Source: Pohlia nutans (Eukaryota > Streptophyta > Bryopsida > Bryales > Mniaceae). From it: a DNA stretch of 64,000 nucleotides. The translations under genes were made by a program, and so were the position numbers. Location of the stretch: the NCBI GenBank assembly GCA_022496805.1, contig CM040087.1, positions 6,956,001 to 7,020,000 of the forward strand. The letters run 5' to 3'. The notes beneath the pieces were generated by a model. That model worked only from the letters and a program-made list of their open reading frames with translations, ran no database searches and was not told where the DNA came from. Shown here in pieces: positions 34,200 to 46,960 of this stretch (position 1 is its first letter; each line of letters starts with the position of its first letter).

Positions 34200-36212
34200 A
34201 AAAATAACACCCCTCCTTTTTAGGGTTTAAGAACCCTTTTTTATTTGTCACCAATGAAAGGCAATCATCCGATTTTTTCATTCATCGTCTTTTTATCATC
34301 AGTCATCACGAAACCCTCGTCTTCCTGTTTAGAAGAAAAGCAAGATACTATCCATCCGCGTTTTTTCATTCGTCGATATTTTGTCATCCGTTATCCTTCG
34401 TCTTCGTCTTCTGCTTCGTTCTGTGCAGAGGAAGGTTTGGCTATGGCGAGCATCAAAGATCACGCGCAAGGTTTGGCTCTTTATAAGGTCTTGTGTCCTT
34501 CTGACGCCCGTGCTTTTGCAGAAATCTCTGGCCAGTCGAGAGTCGCCCTTGGCCGTTTTAGCGAGCGATTGCTTTTGAAAAGCGAGCCATTACAAGGACT
34601 TTTGTGAAACCCTGGTGTCGGTGGTGTCTCCGGAGCTGACGTGCTGGTTGTTTTTGATTAGGGCATACAGAACTGACTTAGTTGCTTGAGGATTTGCAAG
34701 AGTATGACCTTGCGTGAGGTGCGTGCTGGTATCTATCAACTTTTTGATTGCGCGAGTTTTGGATCGCCGTGTCTTTTTCTTTCTTCTTTTCCGTTTATGT
34801 AATCCAATTTATTTCGAAGGCAAAACGGACTTGAGTGATTTGCTTGTTTTCTTTGAACTAGGAGAACTTGAGTGATTTTCCTGCTTTTCGACCTAAACCT
34901 TCGATACGACCGACGTTAAGGGAACTCTGAGTCTATCTTGTAGTTTTTTGAAGCTTTTTATGGGAGGCAGTGTGGCAGGAACGTTTTGGTGGCAATGTTG
35001 CTGTGTTATAAATGATTTTCTGTCGACGCCGTGACGATCCTTTTGTTTTGTTTTGTTTATGGTTGAGTCCGAATATACGTCGAGGAAGTAAAATATATCG
35101 CAAGGAGTTTTTCAAGGTTTTTTGCTTTTTCGGTTTGGTCTATGTTTCTCCTGGCCTTTCGCCCTAGCGTCAAGGATAAAATTTTCTGCAATTTCACCGG
35201 ATTCTTTTTATTATATTTTGCCTTCTGCATTGCTCAAGAGCCTTGCGGAAGCTCTTACAGCTCTGGTCTACACATTCGCAGGTGTGTGAGGTCCAAGAGC
35301 TTCTATTCTCTCTTGTTCATTGTTCATTACACGATTTCTGTCCGAATCAAGCGGTGTCTTCGTGTTTTGGTGTGGACGTGAACTCGCATTTTTTAGGTGT
35401 AAGACACGAAGCATGGCGGCACACGAGTTCGCGAGGTAGTACTATAGGCTCAGTTCACCAGGTTACCTAACAAGAATATCGTTTACTACGATAATTTTTA
35501 TCTAGGGTTTTAGTCTGGGTTTAATATGCAGCGCTACTCCTTCGCATAATTTAGTTCTCTGCTGCTGGCAGAGTGTCAGTGCAGGAGTTTTGTATTCGAC
35601 GGGAGAATGATTTGTCTCGAAGGCACCGTTTTTGTGCAGTTTCTGGGCAAACATATTCAAAATTTCTGTGAATAAGTTCAGAACCGCCGGTAGTGATGGT
35701 CGTCAGCGTTGGCATGGATGCTTGTGATTCTCCCTCATCTGCCCTATTTTTTTCTCTCGTTCCAAGCTCTTACAATCTTACTTCTGAGGGCTTGTCCGAA
35801 GACGAGGAAGGGTTTGTGCAGTGCAAGAGGGTTTTGCAATTTATGTATCTTCCTCTTCATTTGCACTGGCCTGGATTTGCTTGTATGACAACTAAGTAAG
35901 CGCTGTCTGCTTTGAAGTAAATCTTACGTAATATATCAATCTGGTGCAATTTGGTCATCGTTGTCCCCTTGTGCCGTTGGAGGCAGCAAGTTAAGACGTA
36001 GTTACTAGTATACTCACCTTGTTCTTTTCATGCAGTTAGAAATTTTCCTATTTCTCTGAAAATGAGTTTATTGACCTTCCTTTCACGTATTTGTGTTCAC
36101 AGGTACACGTTCTGGCGGACTACACGATGTAGCTAGGTGTTGGTAGGACAACACATGGAAAAACACCGATTTCAATTCTCTCTTATTTCGCCAAAGTAAC
36201 TAGGCAACCACA
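34200..36212 (+). promoter_or_regulatory. Promoter and long leader of the PHD/GNAT gene
   Basis: CT-rich sequence (CTTCGTCTTCGTCTTCTG) near 34395 looks like a plant transcription-start region. Acceptor-like TTCACAG at 36096-36102 and several GTGAG donors (e.g. 34716) suggest one or more leader introns. A short open frame starts at 34444 (MASIKDHAQG, 54 residues); if it is in the mature leader it would be an upstream ORF. Exact leader exons cannot be fixed by eye. Confidence 0.4.
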
Positions 36213-39200
36213 ATGGAGATTCTGGTCGACAATGGCCACACCAATGCTAATGAAGCGGGTAATGCTGCTCTGCTAGATACCTGTCAAGTTGAAGATAGTT
36301 CATGTGAGAACGGATTGCTGGAAAATAATCACAGCGCCTTAGTTGCTGATAATATGGTGGATCCTAGCTTGGAGGATATGAGAATGAGAGTGAACACCAA
36401 AAAAAGGGCGTTTGATGAAGAGTCGAAGGATTCGCATAGCCCATCTAAGAAGCTTCCAATGAGATTGTCTTCGGATGCTTTAATTGCAGAAGTAGATACT
36501 GCAGTAATTAGTTTTCCCTTGACAGAGGCAATGAACATCGACACGACACGGGAAGAAGGAGAGGGGTGAGTTGCACACGCACTCATTGGTGGTATTCTTT
36601 TGCTCAATTCGAATCACATTGTATAGCTATCAAGTGCGCCTAACTCAAACAAATCTTGAAACGCTGTTTAGTTGTAGAGGAAATATCGAGTTATGAGCAA
36701 GCCATAGAACTGCTTTGGTGTCTATGTGCGCATTAGAGACCAGTATATTGTCGGGGCTGCACGAATACAAGTCTGAATTTCACGAGTACGCTGATATCTT
36801 TTCGTGGTCATAATGTGCAGGAGCCCAGACAATCAGAGAATGCCTGGTTCTTTCAAGCAGATTTCTGGCTCTGTTTCCTGTCCCTCTCTGGAAGTGGGCA
36901 ACCATTTTAAGTCTGGAGTGGCAACAGATCAATCGGCCCCCAATTTGCAGAGCACTGATGTTAACTCGTCTTTAGTTGAATGCAATGTAGATACAGCCAG
37001 TAGTGAAGGAGACTTGATTACATTAAATTCAGCACAGTTAGAGGTGAAGGACATAGGGACAAGTAATGGATTTAGTGATTCACTTGGGTTGATGACAGAG
37101 GTACGCGCTGAAAAAGAGAAGGACGCGCTGATCTTACAAAATGTTCCTATGAATGGTCATTTAGACTTTGAGGCAAACCAAGTTATTTTAAATGCGACAG
37201 GAGGAGAAGGAACAGATGTTGTGATGAGTACTGAGAAATCTGCGCCTGACACAGCTATAGATGATGATGTACTACTCTCAAGGCCGAGTGAGGCAGATTC
37301 AGGGGAGATGAAAGGTGAATTTTGTGTTTCAGGTGCCTCCACCTCAATGGGTGAAATATCTGTATCTGAAGTTCAAATGACACCGCTGTCGATTGGTTCC
37401 CATACTGCTAAAGCATGCCAAGTCATAGAGGAGTCAGGTGTCGCTGACGGTGTTCTTCAATGCAAGATTACCGAGGAAAAAGTTGTTGACGGCAGAAGTG
37501 AAATTAATGAGGTGGATGAGTTGCATGTGGAGAAGGCACTCGAACTGAAGATGGTTGAGGTTATTATGCAAAGCCCTGGATTGGAAGTGGCAGAAGGTCG
37601 TGTCGATGGAACACTGAACCCTTCATCAGATTTTCCCTCGAGTGTGCATAAACATGAGGATGGAAGTAGAGGCAAGGATATTATGAATGGACTTTCTGAA
37701 GAGGATAAACTTACAGAACTGTTTGAGCCAGTCGTTCAACTGCCGGAACACTTAGAGCGAGCCAATAGTTATCTTGATGATCAGAGCAACGGAAAGATCT
37801 CAGATGATTTGCATTCACAACAAGGAAGACATGCAAATACACAAATCTTGCAGAGCCAGGCACTCGAAGATCCTTGCAGTTTACAAGTGGATTCGAACAA
37901 GGATCTCGATTATACCGAACAATCAGGTAGTGATAAAGGAGACGACAGTATGGATATGCAAGATTCAGAGGTTGCCACGCCCTCAGCTGCTACTTCAGCT
38001 CAATCTCAGTCATCTGACTTGAAGGTTAGTGTTATTAATCACAATGTGTTATTCTGTTCCTGAGTTCGACTGTTAGAACTTCCCTTTTGAGCTTTAGATG
38101 GAAGGAATGACTTAACTTTTTGGAAGATTACATTGTGTTTCTCTGTTCTTCATGGTCGATGCAGATGCGATTGAATTTGAAAGGACCAGGGGGATTTGCT
38201 TTGAAAACGTCTCCAAGCTTTGCTGTTGGAAGGACTAACACTATGAAGGAAGTTTTGTTGAAGGAAGCTCCAAGTTCAGCCAAACTTCTGCTACAGTCAG
38301 GATTGCTTGAAGGGCATCATGTGCGATATATTGGACGTGGTGGCCATGTACATTCTTCAAAGCCCTGGTTACTGAGCTTTGTGTTGGCTGTTTCTACATG
38401 AGTAAATTTATGTGCATTTTGAAGCTGAAGTTGGTGTGTCAGTTCTTTCTTCATCGCATCCCTTTGATACTTACAATGTGGAGAAACAATTAAACGTAGA
38501 TCCATTTTTCAACGTGCGCAAGGTTTTCTGCGATTCCTTGCAGGAGTGTGTCTCTTTGGTCTTTACATTGAGTCACGTGGGAGGCATTAGCAGCTGATAT
38601 TTTTGGATTCCTTGCTTTATGCTGTCCATGCTACTAGTTCAGAGTGTATATCGAATTATTTGTTGTTTACTAAGATCCCGGGCAGGATTTGCACATGTAT
38701 TTGCCTTCTATTTTCATTATATCTACTGTTTCGGGGTTTTTCTCATACGACGAGTTCTGATTTGATACAGGTCATGCAAACGGGTATTATAAAAGAGAAT
38801 GGCGTACTTTGTAACTGCGGCATTTGCAAGGGCGTGAAGGTATTATCTCCATGATTTTCCAGGGTTGGCATGCCATGGTTTACTCGAGTTTATGTTGTAC
38901 AGGGTACCAGGGAAGGTAGTTGTGTGGTGTATTCACCTGTCCGTCTAGCTATACTAGAGCTGATGCTGTTTGTTGGGTTGGGTTGAAGGTTGTAAACGTT
39001 TCTGCGTTTGAGAAGCATGCTGGTAGCTCCGCACGGCATCCAAGTGACTTTATCTTTTTAGAAAATGGTAAGTGCTTGAAGGACATCATAGAAATCGGCA
39101 TGAGTGCAAACAAACAGAAGGTGAACATCATGGAAGTGCTTAAGTCTGCCATTGGTGAAGTTGGAGGTAAAACCATCAAGATAAGCCAGTCCTTGGTACA

Positions 39201-42200
39201 AAACGAGCTAGTTGAGAAAAAACCAAGGCTATCTCTTGATACAAAACCACGGTTGCCGCTTGATACTAAACCGAGGTTGTCGCTGGACGCCAAACCAAGG
39301 ATGCCGCTTGACACAAAACCCAGGCCCGCTAGTGAATTGAAGGTCAGAGGGAACGAAGGAAGAGCTGCTCTGCCGAGGTTTGTCTGCAAGAACTCAGTGG
39401 ATTGTGTGAGCGGAAGAGGTCATTTGTATACCCCCGAAGGTGTTGGTGACAGGCACTTGATGTGGTTTACGCAGACAGGAAGATGTCTAAGACAGTTGTG
39501 GTCATCTGGGATAATTGAATTTGCATGTTATTGCAGGGACCGCACTATAAAGGAGAAGGAGCCAGCAAGTTCCCCAGTTATTAGCAGAGAAACAAATGGT
39601 GCAAATTTGCACAAAGCTCTCTTTCTTCCAGGAGGTTTAGAAGATGGTACAGAGCTTGGGTACTATGTGAAGGGCCAGGTTTGAAACTAGTCCTGCAACT
39701 TAAGCCAATTTACTTTCTGGATTGGATGTTATCTGAGACTGCATATCCATTACAGGTAGTTTATAAATTTAGTGTAAATCTTGTAGTTTGCTTCATCCAT
39801 CACTAATTTTAATGATTTTGCTTTGTTCTTGTGTAGAAATATCAAAGCGGAGTCAAAAGGGGATCAGGCATACTCTGCAGTTGCTGTAATCAAGTGGTAT
39901 GTCTCCTCCGTTATTGTGTGCTTTCTTTCTGCTTCTTACACAATAGTTTAAAGGGTTCGTCATGAGAACAGACCGCATACTCTATGAGATTAAATACATC
40001 TTCTTTGGGATTACAGTTATGTCAATTCAAGTTCACATGCATGTGACTCATTGAGATCATCTCTTCATTTTGTATTGCAGATTAGTTGCTCATTGTTTGA
40101 GCAGCATGCTGGTTGGGGTTCTCGAAGGAATCCGTAAGTTTTCACTTGCAAGTCTACGTAGAATGTTATTTACCATGCAAGTTTCTTTTTCCCTTGTTGT
40201 GTTCACATGTTTGTACTCAAAGAGCTACTTATTGCACCACAGCTCAACCATTGACAAGGGCAATGTTTTTAGCCATACACCCATGACATTTGATACTCCT
40301 CTGAGTGATATTGGTTGAGTCGAATTGGTGCGATTTTGTGGGGAGGGAGTTGTGTGTTTTTTCTATCTCGTTTTAATTTGCCACTGGGTTAGAACCTGTG
40401 AATATTCCTTGATTTGAATTAGCATTGAATGATCAGGTATACTAGCATCTATTTAGCAGATGGACGGTCTCTTCACGATGCTGCTCAGTCTCTAGTAGTC
40501 GAACAGACCGTGAAGCAAGAAGGCATCACCCGCACAAAGATCGAGCATTTGGACCAGTGTGTTGAATGTGGTGATACAGGGGATCTTCAGCTCTGCACTG
40601 GTTGTCCTAGTGCATATCATCTAGGTACCCTTTATCTCTACCATCAATTGTTCTGATTGAATTGCTCGTTGCTTGCTTCGAGTGACCGTTTGTCATTTGG
40701 ACTAGTGATTTCTCTTTTGTTATTCAGTATTTTAAGGTAGAGAGTTGGTGTATACTAAATACTTGTGGTATTCTGGCAGATTGTTTGGGTTTAGGAGATT
40801 CCTCTTTTGGTGAGTTCTTTTGTCCCAACTGTCAGGAGCAGCGATTTGGTGGGACGAAGGACAGGCGTCGGTCTAATGGCAAGAGAGATTCAAAGGGGGC
40901 TCCGAAGACTCTGCTTACCAAGGATCGTGTTACTGGCCGGTGTTCTCGCTTGTCGCAACTTCCTCCTGAATCAACTACTATTGGTGGTTGCGTGTTTTGC
41001 AAGTAAGACTACGTACTAGGATTATTTTAGAATAAAATATATTACATAATCAATATACTAGAACTATTACATAATTTGAAGGTTTCATAGTGCTTGTAAA
41101 TCTGGAAACATGTCTTTGCTATGTGAGCTTCAAGTGCCTTTACAACGAGTTCTTCCTTGGACATCCGACCTAAAGTATGGATTCTCTACTTTTCACCAGG
41201 ATGGTTATTTTAATTTCCGAATGATCAACTTGAATTTGTTTGTTAGACGTCAGTTATCCAAACCTAAATATTTGTCTGTATTTCTGTTGTTTTATGGAGT
41301 ATGATCTGGTTTAATTATTATTTGGAATCTGTGCAGATCTCCTGATTTTGTTAGGGAAGGATTTGGACCAATGACAACTTTGCTTTGTGATCAGGTAAGC
41401 AACAGTCTACTGGTACTAGCATATAGATACACAGGTTGGCGGAAGTAGACTGGCTACTCACAGGCTTGAAGACACATACTAGTAGAATTTTTTTTTATCT
41501 TTGTAGAAAACAATGATTAGAACTCACCAGTATCACTTTTTCTTATGCTTCACTGTCATCCTCAATTTCTTTTGACATCGTTGTAACTTGTTGGCTTCAT
41601 GAAGCTGTTTATTTCTTATCGTGTTCTGAAAAGTGTGATTCTTTCTCAAGTATTCTGGGTTGCGGATTTGTTCATTTTTCTGGTCCTCTATCCTTCAGTA
41701 CATTCTATTAATGTTATTTGATGGTTTCAGTGTGAGCGGGAGTATCATGTTGGGTGCTTAAAAAAGCATGGTCTAGAAGATCTCAAGGTAATTAGCATAC
41801 TCGACCAGTCTAGTCTACCGTGAGTGGTAGACTAGAACATGACAGAAAATGATTTTGTTCTTGGATGTCTGTAGAGTATTGTTTCGAGCCGTTGGGAAGG
41901 GTACATGAGTTTTTTTCGATTATTTGTTACTATATCAATTTTTGGTCATGATGACTAGGTCGAATTTTTTATGAGTCATCTAAACGTTCGATCTGATATC
42001 TCATCACCAAATTTGTTGTGTGAGTTTTCAGGAGCTTCCAGAGGGAGAGTGGTTCTGTGGTCAAGATTGCAAGCACATCCATAGCATACTAAGTTTGCTA
42101 GTGGCGAATGGGCCAGAGCCCTTAGCTGACAGCATTATCAGTAAAGCTTTGAAAGTTCGGCCACAATTTGAATTTGAAAGTTCAGCTGAGTCGGGCTGTG

Positions 42201-43900
42201 GAGGCTTTGAGTGGCAGCTTCTGCATGGTAGGGGTGGAGATCCCGCAAATGGTAAAACACTCTCAGAAGCAGTTGAAATATTTTCGGTGAGTTCCTGGTT
42301 GAGACCGAGCCTTCTTACTCCAATCAAATTGTCATCCTTCTGAAGAATTAATCTTCCTCGTTCTCACTAATAATTAGGTTTTAAAATTCTGTTGTTTATG
42401 GAATTCTTATGATAGTCGCAAGAATAGTATTCTGGGCTTACCAGAACAGTTAGAACTTTTGACTGAAGATGTTTGGAAACGAGAGGCTCTGAAGTCGTCC
42501 CTACCTATTTAAGAACTGCATCTAACTAATCAGACATAATCATGTTGAAAGGGCAATGCAATTATGTCTAAAGCATTGCAATCCTCTGTAGACTGAATCA
42601 TCCGATCCAAATTATTGGGATCACTGAGCTTTGAATGTCACATTTGTGGTGCTACAGGAATGCTTTGATCCCATTGCGGATGGAGTATCAGGAGGTGATT
42701 TGATTCCTCTTATGGTACATAGGTACGATCTCTTCTAGGGGGCCATTTTATGGTTCACCAGTCTTACATGCGACCAATGTTTTTGGTTTGCATGCACTTC
42801 ATATTGCTGTGTATGTTGTAACACCACAAGTCTAGAGCTTATTTGCATGATATGTCTATTAACATGTTTTGAAAATTGGTTTTCAGGCGCAGCATCCGAG
42901 ATCAAGATTTTCGAGGGATCTACACTGTTGTCCTGAAGCACTAGTAAGTGAATCTTTTGTTCATTAAAGTTTTAGGATTCTTGTGTCGTTATCATGCGTT
43001 TCTGGTGTCACCAAAACAAGAATAGTCAAGGCCTACTTCATGTTTAATTATTTGTGAATGAGCACCTATAGATTTCTGAAAGTAGTTATACGTCCATTAA
43101 TGTTGTACTGGCATTGAAACTGCAGCAACAAGGTGGTCTCTACAGCCCTTATCCGCGTCTTCGGGAGGCAGCTAGCAGAACTTCCGCTTTTAGCAACCAG
43201 TCCTTCACATCAAGGCCAGGTAGGTGTACGATCTTTTTGGTTCATGAGGCTTAATAGAACTTGGTGATTTGTGGGTTTCAGATGCAATCAATAGTTTGAG
43301 ATTTTATCTCAAGATTGTGTCGTTATTTGTAGCTTTATTTTTTTTGTGGGATGTTCTTGAAACCTGGCCTCCCGCTTGGGCACCTTGCTCGAGGAGTATC
43401 TATTATGCAAGTTGACGTGTGCTTGTCCTAACATGGTGCAGGGCCACTGTAAGGCACTCTTGTTATCCATTGAAAGATTGTTGGGTGTGCTGCGGGTTGA
43501 GAGGCTGGCACTTGCTGCAGCAGATGGTGCAGAGGGCATCTGGCTGAATAAATTTGGCTTCACACGCATGACCGAGGAGCAGGTATGTATTTAGCACCTG
43601 CACGCATTTAACACGTCGAATGCCTATGATCTTTGCTTCTGAATGGAGTCCATGATTTACTAAAACCAAAATCAGATTTCCAATTAGAATGGTTTTGCTA
43701 TGTTTGAGTTCTTGGTAGCAATTTCGGAAAGTGTCACGTGGCTTAGATATTTTGTGGAAGTTGTCTATTTAGAGTAAAAGTTGGAACGTGTACATGCGCA
43801 GGTGACGCAGTTTCATACGGACCTTAATATGATGGTTTTTACCGGCTCCTTCATGCTGGGGAAAGCAATAGTCCCTTTGGAGATCTCAGGATCAGGATAG
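36213..43900 (+). CDS. TDBD/PHD/GNAT nuclear protein (plant acyl-CoA N-acyltransferase with PHD fingers)
   Basis: This family includes Arabidopsis IDM1, a histone acetyltransferase in active DNA demethylation, and relatives such as At2g36720. Exons: 36213-36565, 36821-38024, 38165-38347, 38771-38839, 38989-39377, 39537-39678, 39837-39896, 40081-40133, 40437-40624, 40780-41002, 41337-41394, 41731-41787, 42032-42286, 42658-42722, 42887-42943, 43126-43219, 43442-43582, 43802-43900. They join in frame to 1229 aa. Residues 1-520 are acidic, Ser-rich and probably disordered. Two TDBD/Jas-like repeats follow (about 585-645 with LCNCGICKG and FEKHAGSS; about 785-840 with LCSCCNQV and FEQHAGWGSRRNP). 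PHD1 is at about 858-905 (CVECGDTGDLQLCTGCPSAYH), PHD2 at about 951-1012 (LLCDQCEREYHVGCL), and GNAT at about 1065-1225 with QGQGHCKALL for acetyl-CoA. A KPRLxLD repeat lies at about 680-720. The exon 5/6 intron is in frame and stop-free. Confidence 0.9.
39218..39342 (+). repeat. Coding tandem repeat (KPRLxLDx), 24-bp unit
   Basis: Five consecutive units in exon 5 of the PHD/GNAT gene encode KPRLSLDT, KPRLPLDT, KPRLSLDA, KPRMPLDT and KPRPASEL. It lies in the linker between the two TDBD repeats and is basic and proline-rich. Nucleotide units are similar but not identical. Confidence 0.85.
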
Positions 43901-44659
43901 GTAGGCTTAGGGAGTGAATTAAAGGATACATAGTCATTCTTTTTTGGCTAATTTTTTTCTGCAAAACCTGTGATCAGTCAACCCAAAGTTTTGATTCTTC
44001 TGGCACCGACTTAATTTCTCGAATTGCATGATGCTTGGTTATCTACATGGCAGCATTTACTCTACTAATAGTAATAGATTAACACTGATTCCAGGTTTTG
44101 AAATGAGCTGCTTGGTGTACAGTGCCATTATTTTCACTTGAACTCAAGTGATCATTACTCGCTGCACGAAGACTCCCACGTCTGGGCTCTGTTTACAATT
44201 GTTGCTCCAGCAACCTTACAGTAGCTGGAACGGTACAATCTGGAAACTCTGTTAGTTACAGAATTTTGGCAGATTGTCTCTGCTGTAAGCTATATATCCT
44301 TTCCCTAAAGACAAGGGCTAACTTAATACATCTGTACCTTTTCCTTTTAGACAAGGGCATAATACAGCCAAATACTCTTCAACTACCCAACCCTCTCTCC
44401 TATTGCACATTCCTAGCATCGATGTTGGAATTTGGTGGGAGCTCGTGACTTCTTTTTATGTCACAATTTGAAAGTGAAGAAGTAATGGTTGTTGGTGATT
44501 GATTGACCAAATTAGTCGATGCAAGGAAATCTAAGATTGTGAAGTTCTCTCATTAGGAGTTGTCAAAAAAATCTCGACTTGTACAAGAAGTGAGGTTTTT
44601 TTCAACTTTTACTTTTCAATTGATGGGTTGTTTTAAAATTTTCTTTTTCGGTGATGAGC
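43901..44659. other. 3' flank of the PHD/GNAT gene
   Basis: Presumed 3' untranslated region and spacer. No gene, RNA or intact element seen. Confidence 0.4.
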
Positions 44660-44661
44660 TA

Positions 44662-45695
44662 CAGTGGGGTCCAACATGGAATGGCGTTTTTGGTTTCGCA
44701 GTGAGAATTTTTTTAGTACTGCCAACTTTGAAAGCCTCCCGAGAGCTCAAAAATTGGTATCTTACCACGAAATTTTTACCAGAGACACATCTTTTAAGTT
44801 AATTGTATGTATGCCAAATTTCAAGGCCAAAAGATTCACCCAAAAAAAGTTATTCAGAATCTACCAACATTGGTAGCTGTGGAAATTGTTTCACTGCTGC
44901 CAACTTTGACAGTTTCCCGAGAATGGAAACATTTTTTCCTTACTTTGGTTTTTTTTTGGTAGAAACCAATTTGTGTTAGTAATATATGGTAAAAATCTCA
45001 AGTCTAAAAGATTAGTAAAAAAAAAGATATTCCCAATCTACCAACATGTGTAGTTGTGGGAAACAATGGGGGAAACCATTTCATTGCTACCAACTTTGAC
45101 TACTATGTTGGTAGATTATGAATAACTTTTTTTTGGTGAATCTTTTGGCCTTGAAATTTGGCATACATATAATTCACTTAAAGATGTTTCTTTGGTAAAA
45201 CTTTCGTGGTAAAATACCAATTTTTGAGCTCTCAGGAGGCTTTCAAAGTTGGCAGTATTCAAAGTTGGTAGGAATGAAATGGTTTCCCCATTGTATCCCA
45301 CAACTACACATGTTGGTAGATTGTTAATATCTTTTGTTTTACTAATCTTTTAGACTTGAGATTTTTACCATATATTACTAACACAAATTGGTTTCCACCG
45401 AAAAAAAACCAAAGTAAGGAAAAAATAATTCCATTCTCGGGAGGCTGTCAAAGTTGGCAGCAGTGAAAAAATTTCCACAGCTACCAATGTTGGTAGATTC
45501 TGAATAACTTTTTTTGGGTGAATCTTTTGGCCTTGAAATTTGGCATACATATAATTAACTTAAAGATGAGTCTTTGGTAAAAATTTCGTGGTAAGATACC
45601 AATTTTTGAGCTCTCGGGAGGCTTTCAAAGTTGGCAGTACTAAAAAAAATTCTCACTGCGAAACCAAAAACGCCATTCCATGTTGGACCCCTCTG
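44662..45695. mobile_element. 1034-bp foldback MITE, Tc1/mariner-like ends, TA target site
   Basis: Left and right arms of about 400-450 bp are inverted near-copies of each other. The ends are CAGTGGGGTCCAACATGGAA and, on the other strand, CAGAGGGGTCCAACATGGAA. TA lies on both sides (44660-44661, 45696-45697). Each arm has two related modules, each with a GCCAACTTTGA(C/A)AG core, and a further inverted module fills the middle (about 45105-45260). Transcribed, it would fold into one very long hairpin. No coding capacity. Confidence 0.8.
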
Positions 45696-45942
45696 TAACA
45701 ATAAATGTCGAAGCCATTTTCCGACCCTGCCTTCCCAGTACCTCCGTATCATTTTACATTTGTGTCCTTCAATGCGTTACTTCGGGTTCCCGCAGCTTGG
45801 GTCCTTTTAGCAAAAACATGGTGGTGCCTCTCCCCAGTTAGTTCATCATGACAATTGATAGAGATTTTAGATCTCTCTCAGCATGTGTATAGCTTTAAGA
45901 ATTACTATCTGGAGGAGAGAATGTCTCTTAAGTGATTCCGTT

Positions 45943-46014
45943 GGGAGCTTGGTCTAGTGGTATGATTCTCGCTTCGGGTGCGAGAGGTCGCGAGTTCGAT
46001 TCCCGCAGCTCCCC
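45943..46014 (+). tRNA. tRNA-Pro (anticodon CGG)
   Basis: 72 nt. Acceptor stem GGGAGCT pairs with AGCTCCC, with discriminator C. The D arm is GGTCTAGTGGTATGATT. The anticodon stem CTCGC/GCGAG has loop TTCGGGT, giving anticodon CGG, which reads CCG. The T loop is TTCGATT with a GCGAG/CCCGC stem that holds one A-C mismatch. No intron; CCA is not encoded. A TTTT stretch at about 46027-46030 could end pol III transcription. Confidence 0.9.
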
Positions 46015-46236
46015 TTAATTCTTAAACCTTTTAGCAGCATGAGGGTGTTTGTCCCTCCTAGTTGTGGCCTCATCACAATTCATTCAAACAGATTTTGCAA
46101 TTGTGCCCTTCATTGTGCAGGTGAACGTTCTCTCCTGCTGTCTCTACCAGTCTGCCCTGGGACCCTAGTTGACCTTGAAATGTGACTTTCTTTGGAATTA
46201 TTTCTAATTACCCCCTAAACGTACCAACCCTTCTAA

Positions 46237-46653
46237 AGGTATGTTCGCACCTGGCCTTAGAGGTGGTCTTACAAGGGGGACTTACATCCTTAAAAAAGTG
46301 TGTGTTCCCATCTACATTCTTTAGTAATTACCAATCCTACATGGATGTACACATGGCACACTTTTAAGAATGGGTATTAGCTAACATTTAGGAGGACAAA
46401 AAATATTTGAGCAATAGTAGGCAATTGTTAAGGGAGCACCAAAATAGGAAATATTCCCTAGTTTTGAACACTAAAGAATGGTCTTAGCTAATGTGGCACT
46501 TGAGGGGCCATTATGTAATCCCCCTACTATTGCTAACACCTTTCCAAACCTCATTGATGACACCTTTCCTACAAAGAAGGTATTTTTCCCAAAATTGTGG
46601 GGGTGTTAAATTTTTATCCACGGTCTTTGCAAAGGCCAAGTGCGAACGGGCCT
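46237..46653. mobile_element. Tourist-like (PIF/Harbinger) MITE, TAA target site
   Basis: The left end AGGTATGTTCGCACCTGGCC and the right end, AGGCCCGTTCGCACTTGGCC on the other strand, are inverted copies. TAA lies on both sides (46234-46236, 46654-46656). Family C sequence continues outside. 417 bp. Confidence 0.7.
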
Positions 46654-46698
46654 TAAGATACCTCAAAGTAGATATTAGCACGGCTCAGATGTACAATA

Positions 46699-46960
46699 CA
46701 GTCAGGTAGGAATTGCTTCTGTAACTGAAGCAAACAGTGCGAGCACTCAATGGTAGATAGCTTATGTATTATTTTTGATTAGTTGTATAATTTTCACTAA
46801 ATCATGTGTAAATTTGTAATGGTGTTGTAGTACACACCGATGTGATTCCAACGCACTTTGCGGTTTCCAAATCAGATCATTTTTAAGTACACACGGAGTG
46901 TTCAAAGTTTCTAAAAATATTCCCTGCAGTGGGAATTCGTAAGCAATTCCTACCTGTCTG
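46699..46960. mobile_element. Mariner-like MITE, TA target site (262 bp)
   Basis: Ends CAGTCAGGTAGGAATTGCTT and, on the other strand, CAGACAGGTAGGAATTGCTT lie between TA dinucleotides (46697-46698, 46961-46962). It interrupts family C between GATGTAC and ATGAGA, which are adjacent or nearly so in other copies. Confidence 0.75.

Noticed and set aside
34245..34607. 120-codon frame upstream of the PHD/GNAT gene as a separate gene
   Set aside because: Leader-like composition with no domain; best treated as leader with possible upstream ORFs.
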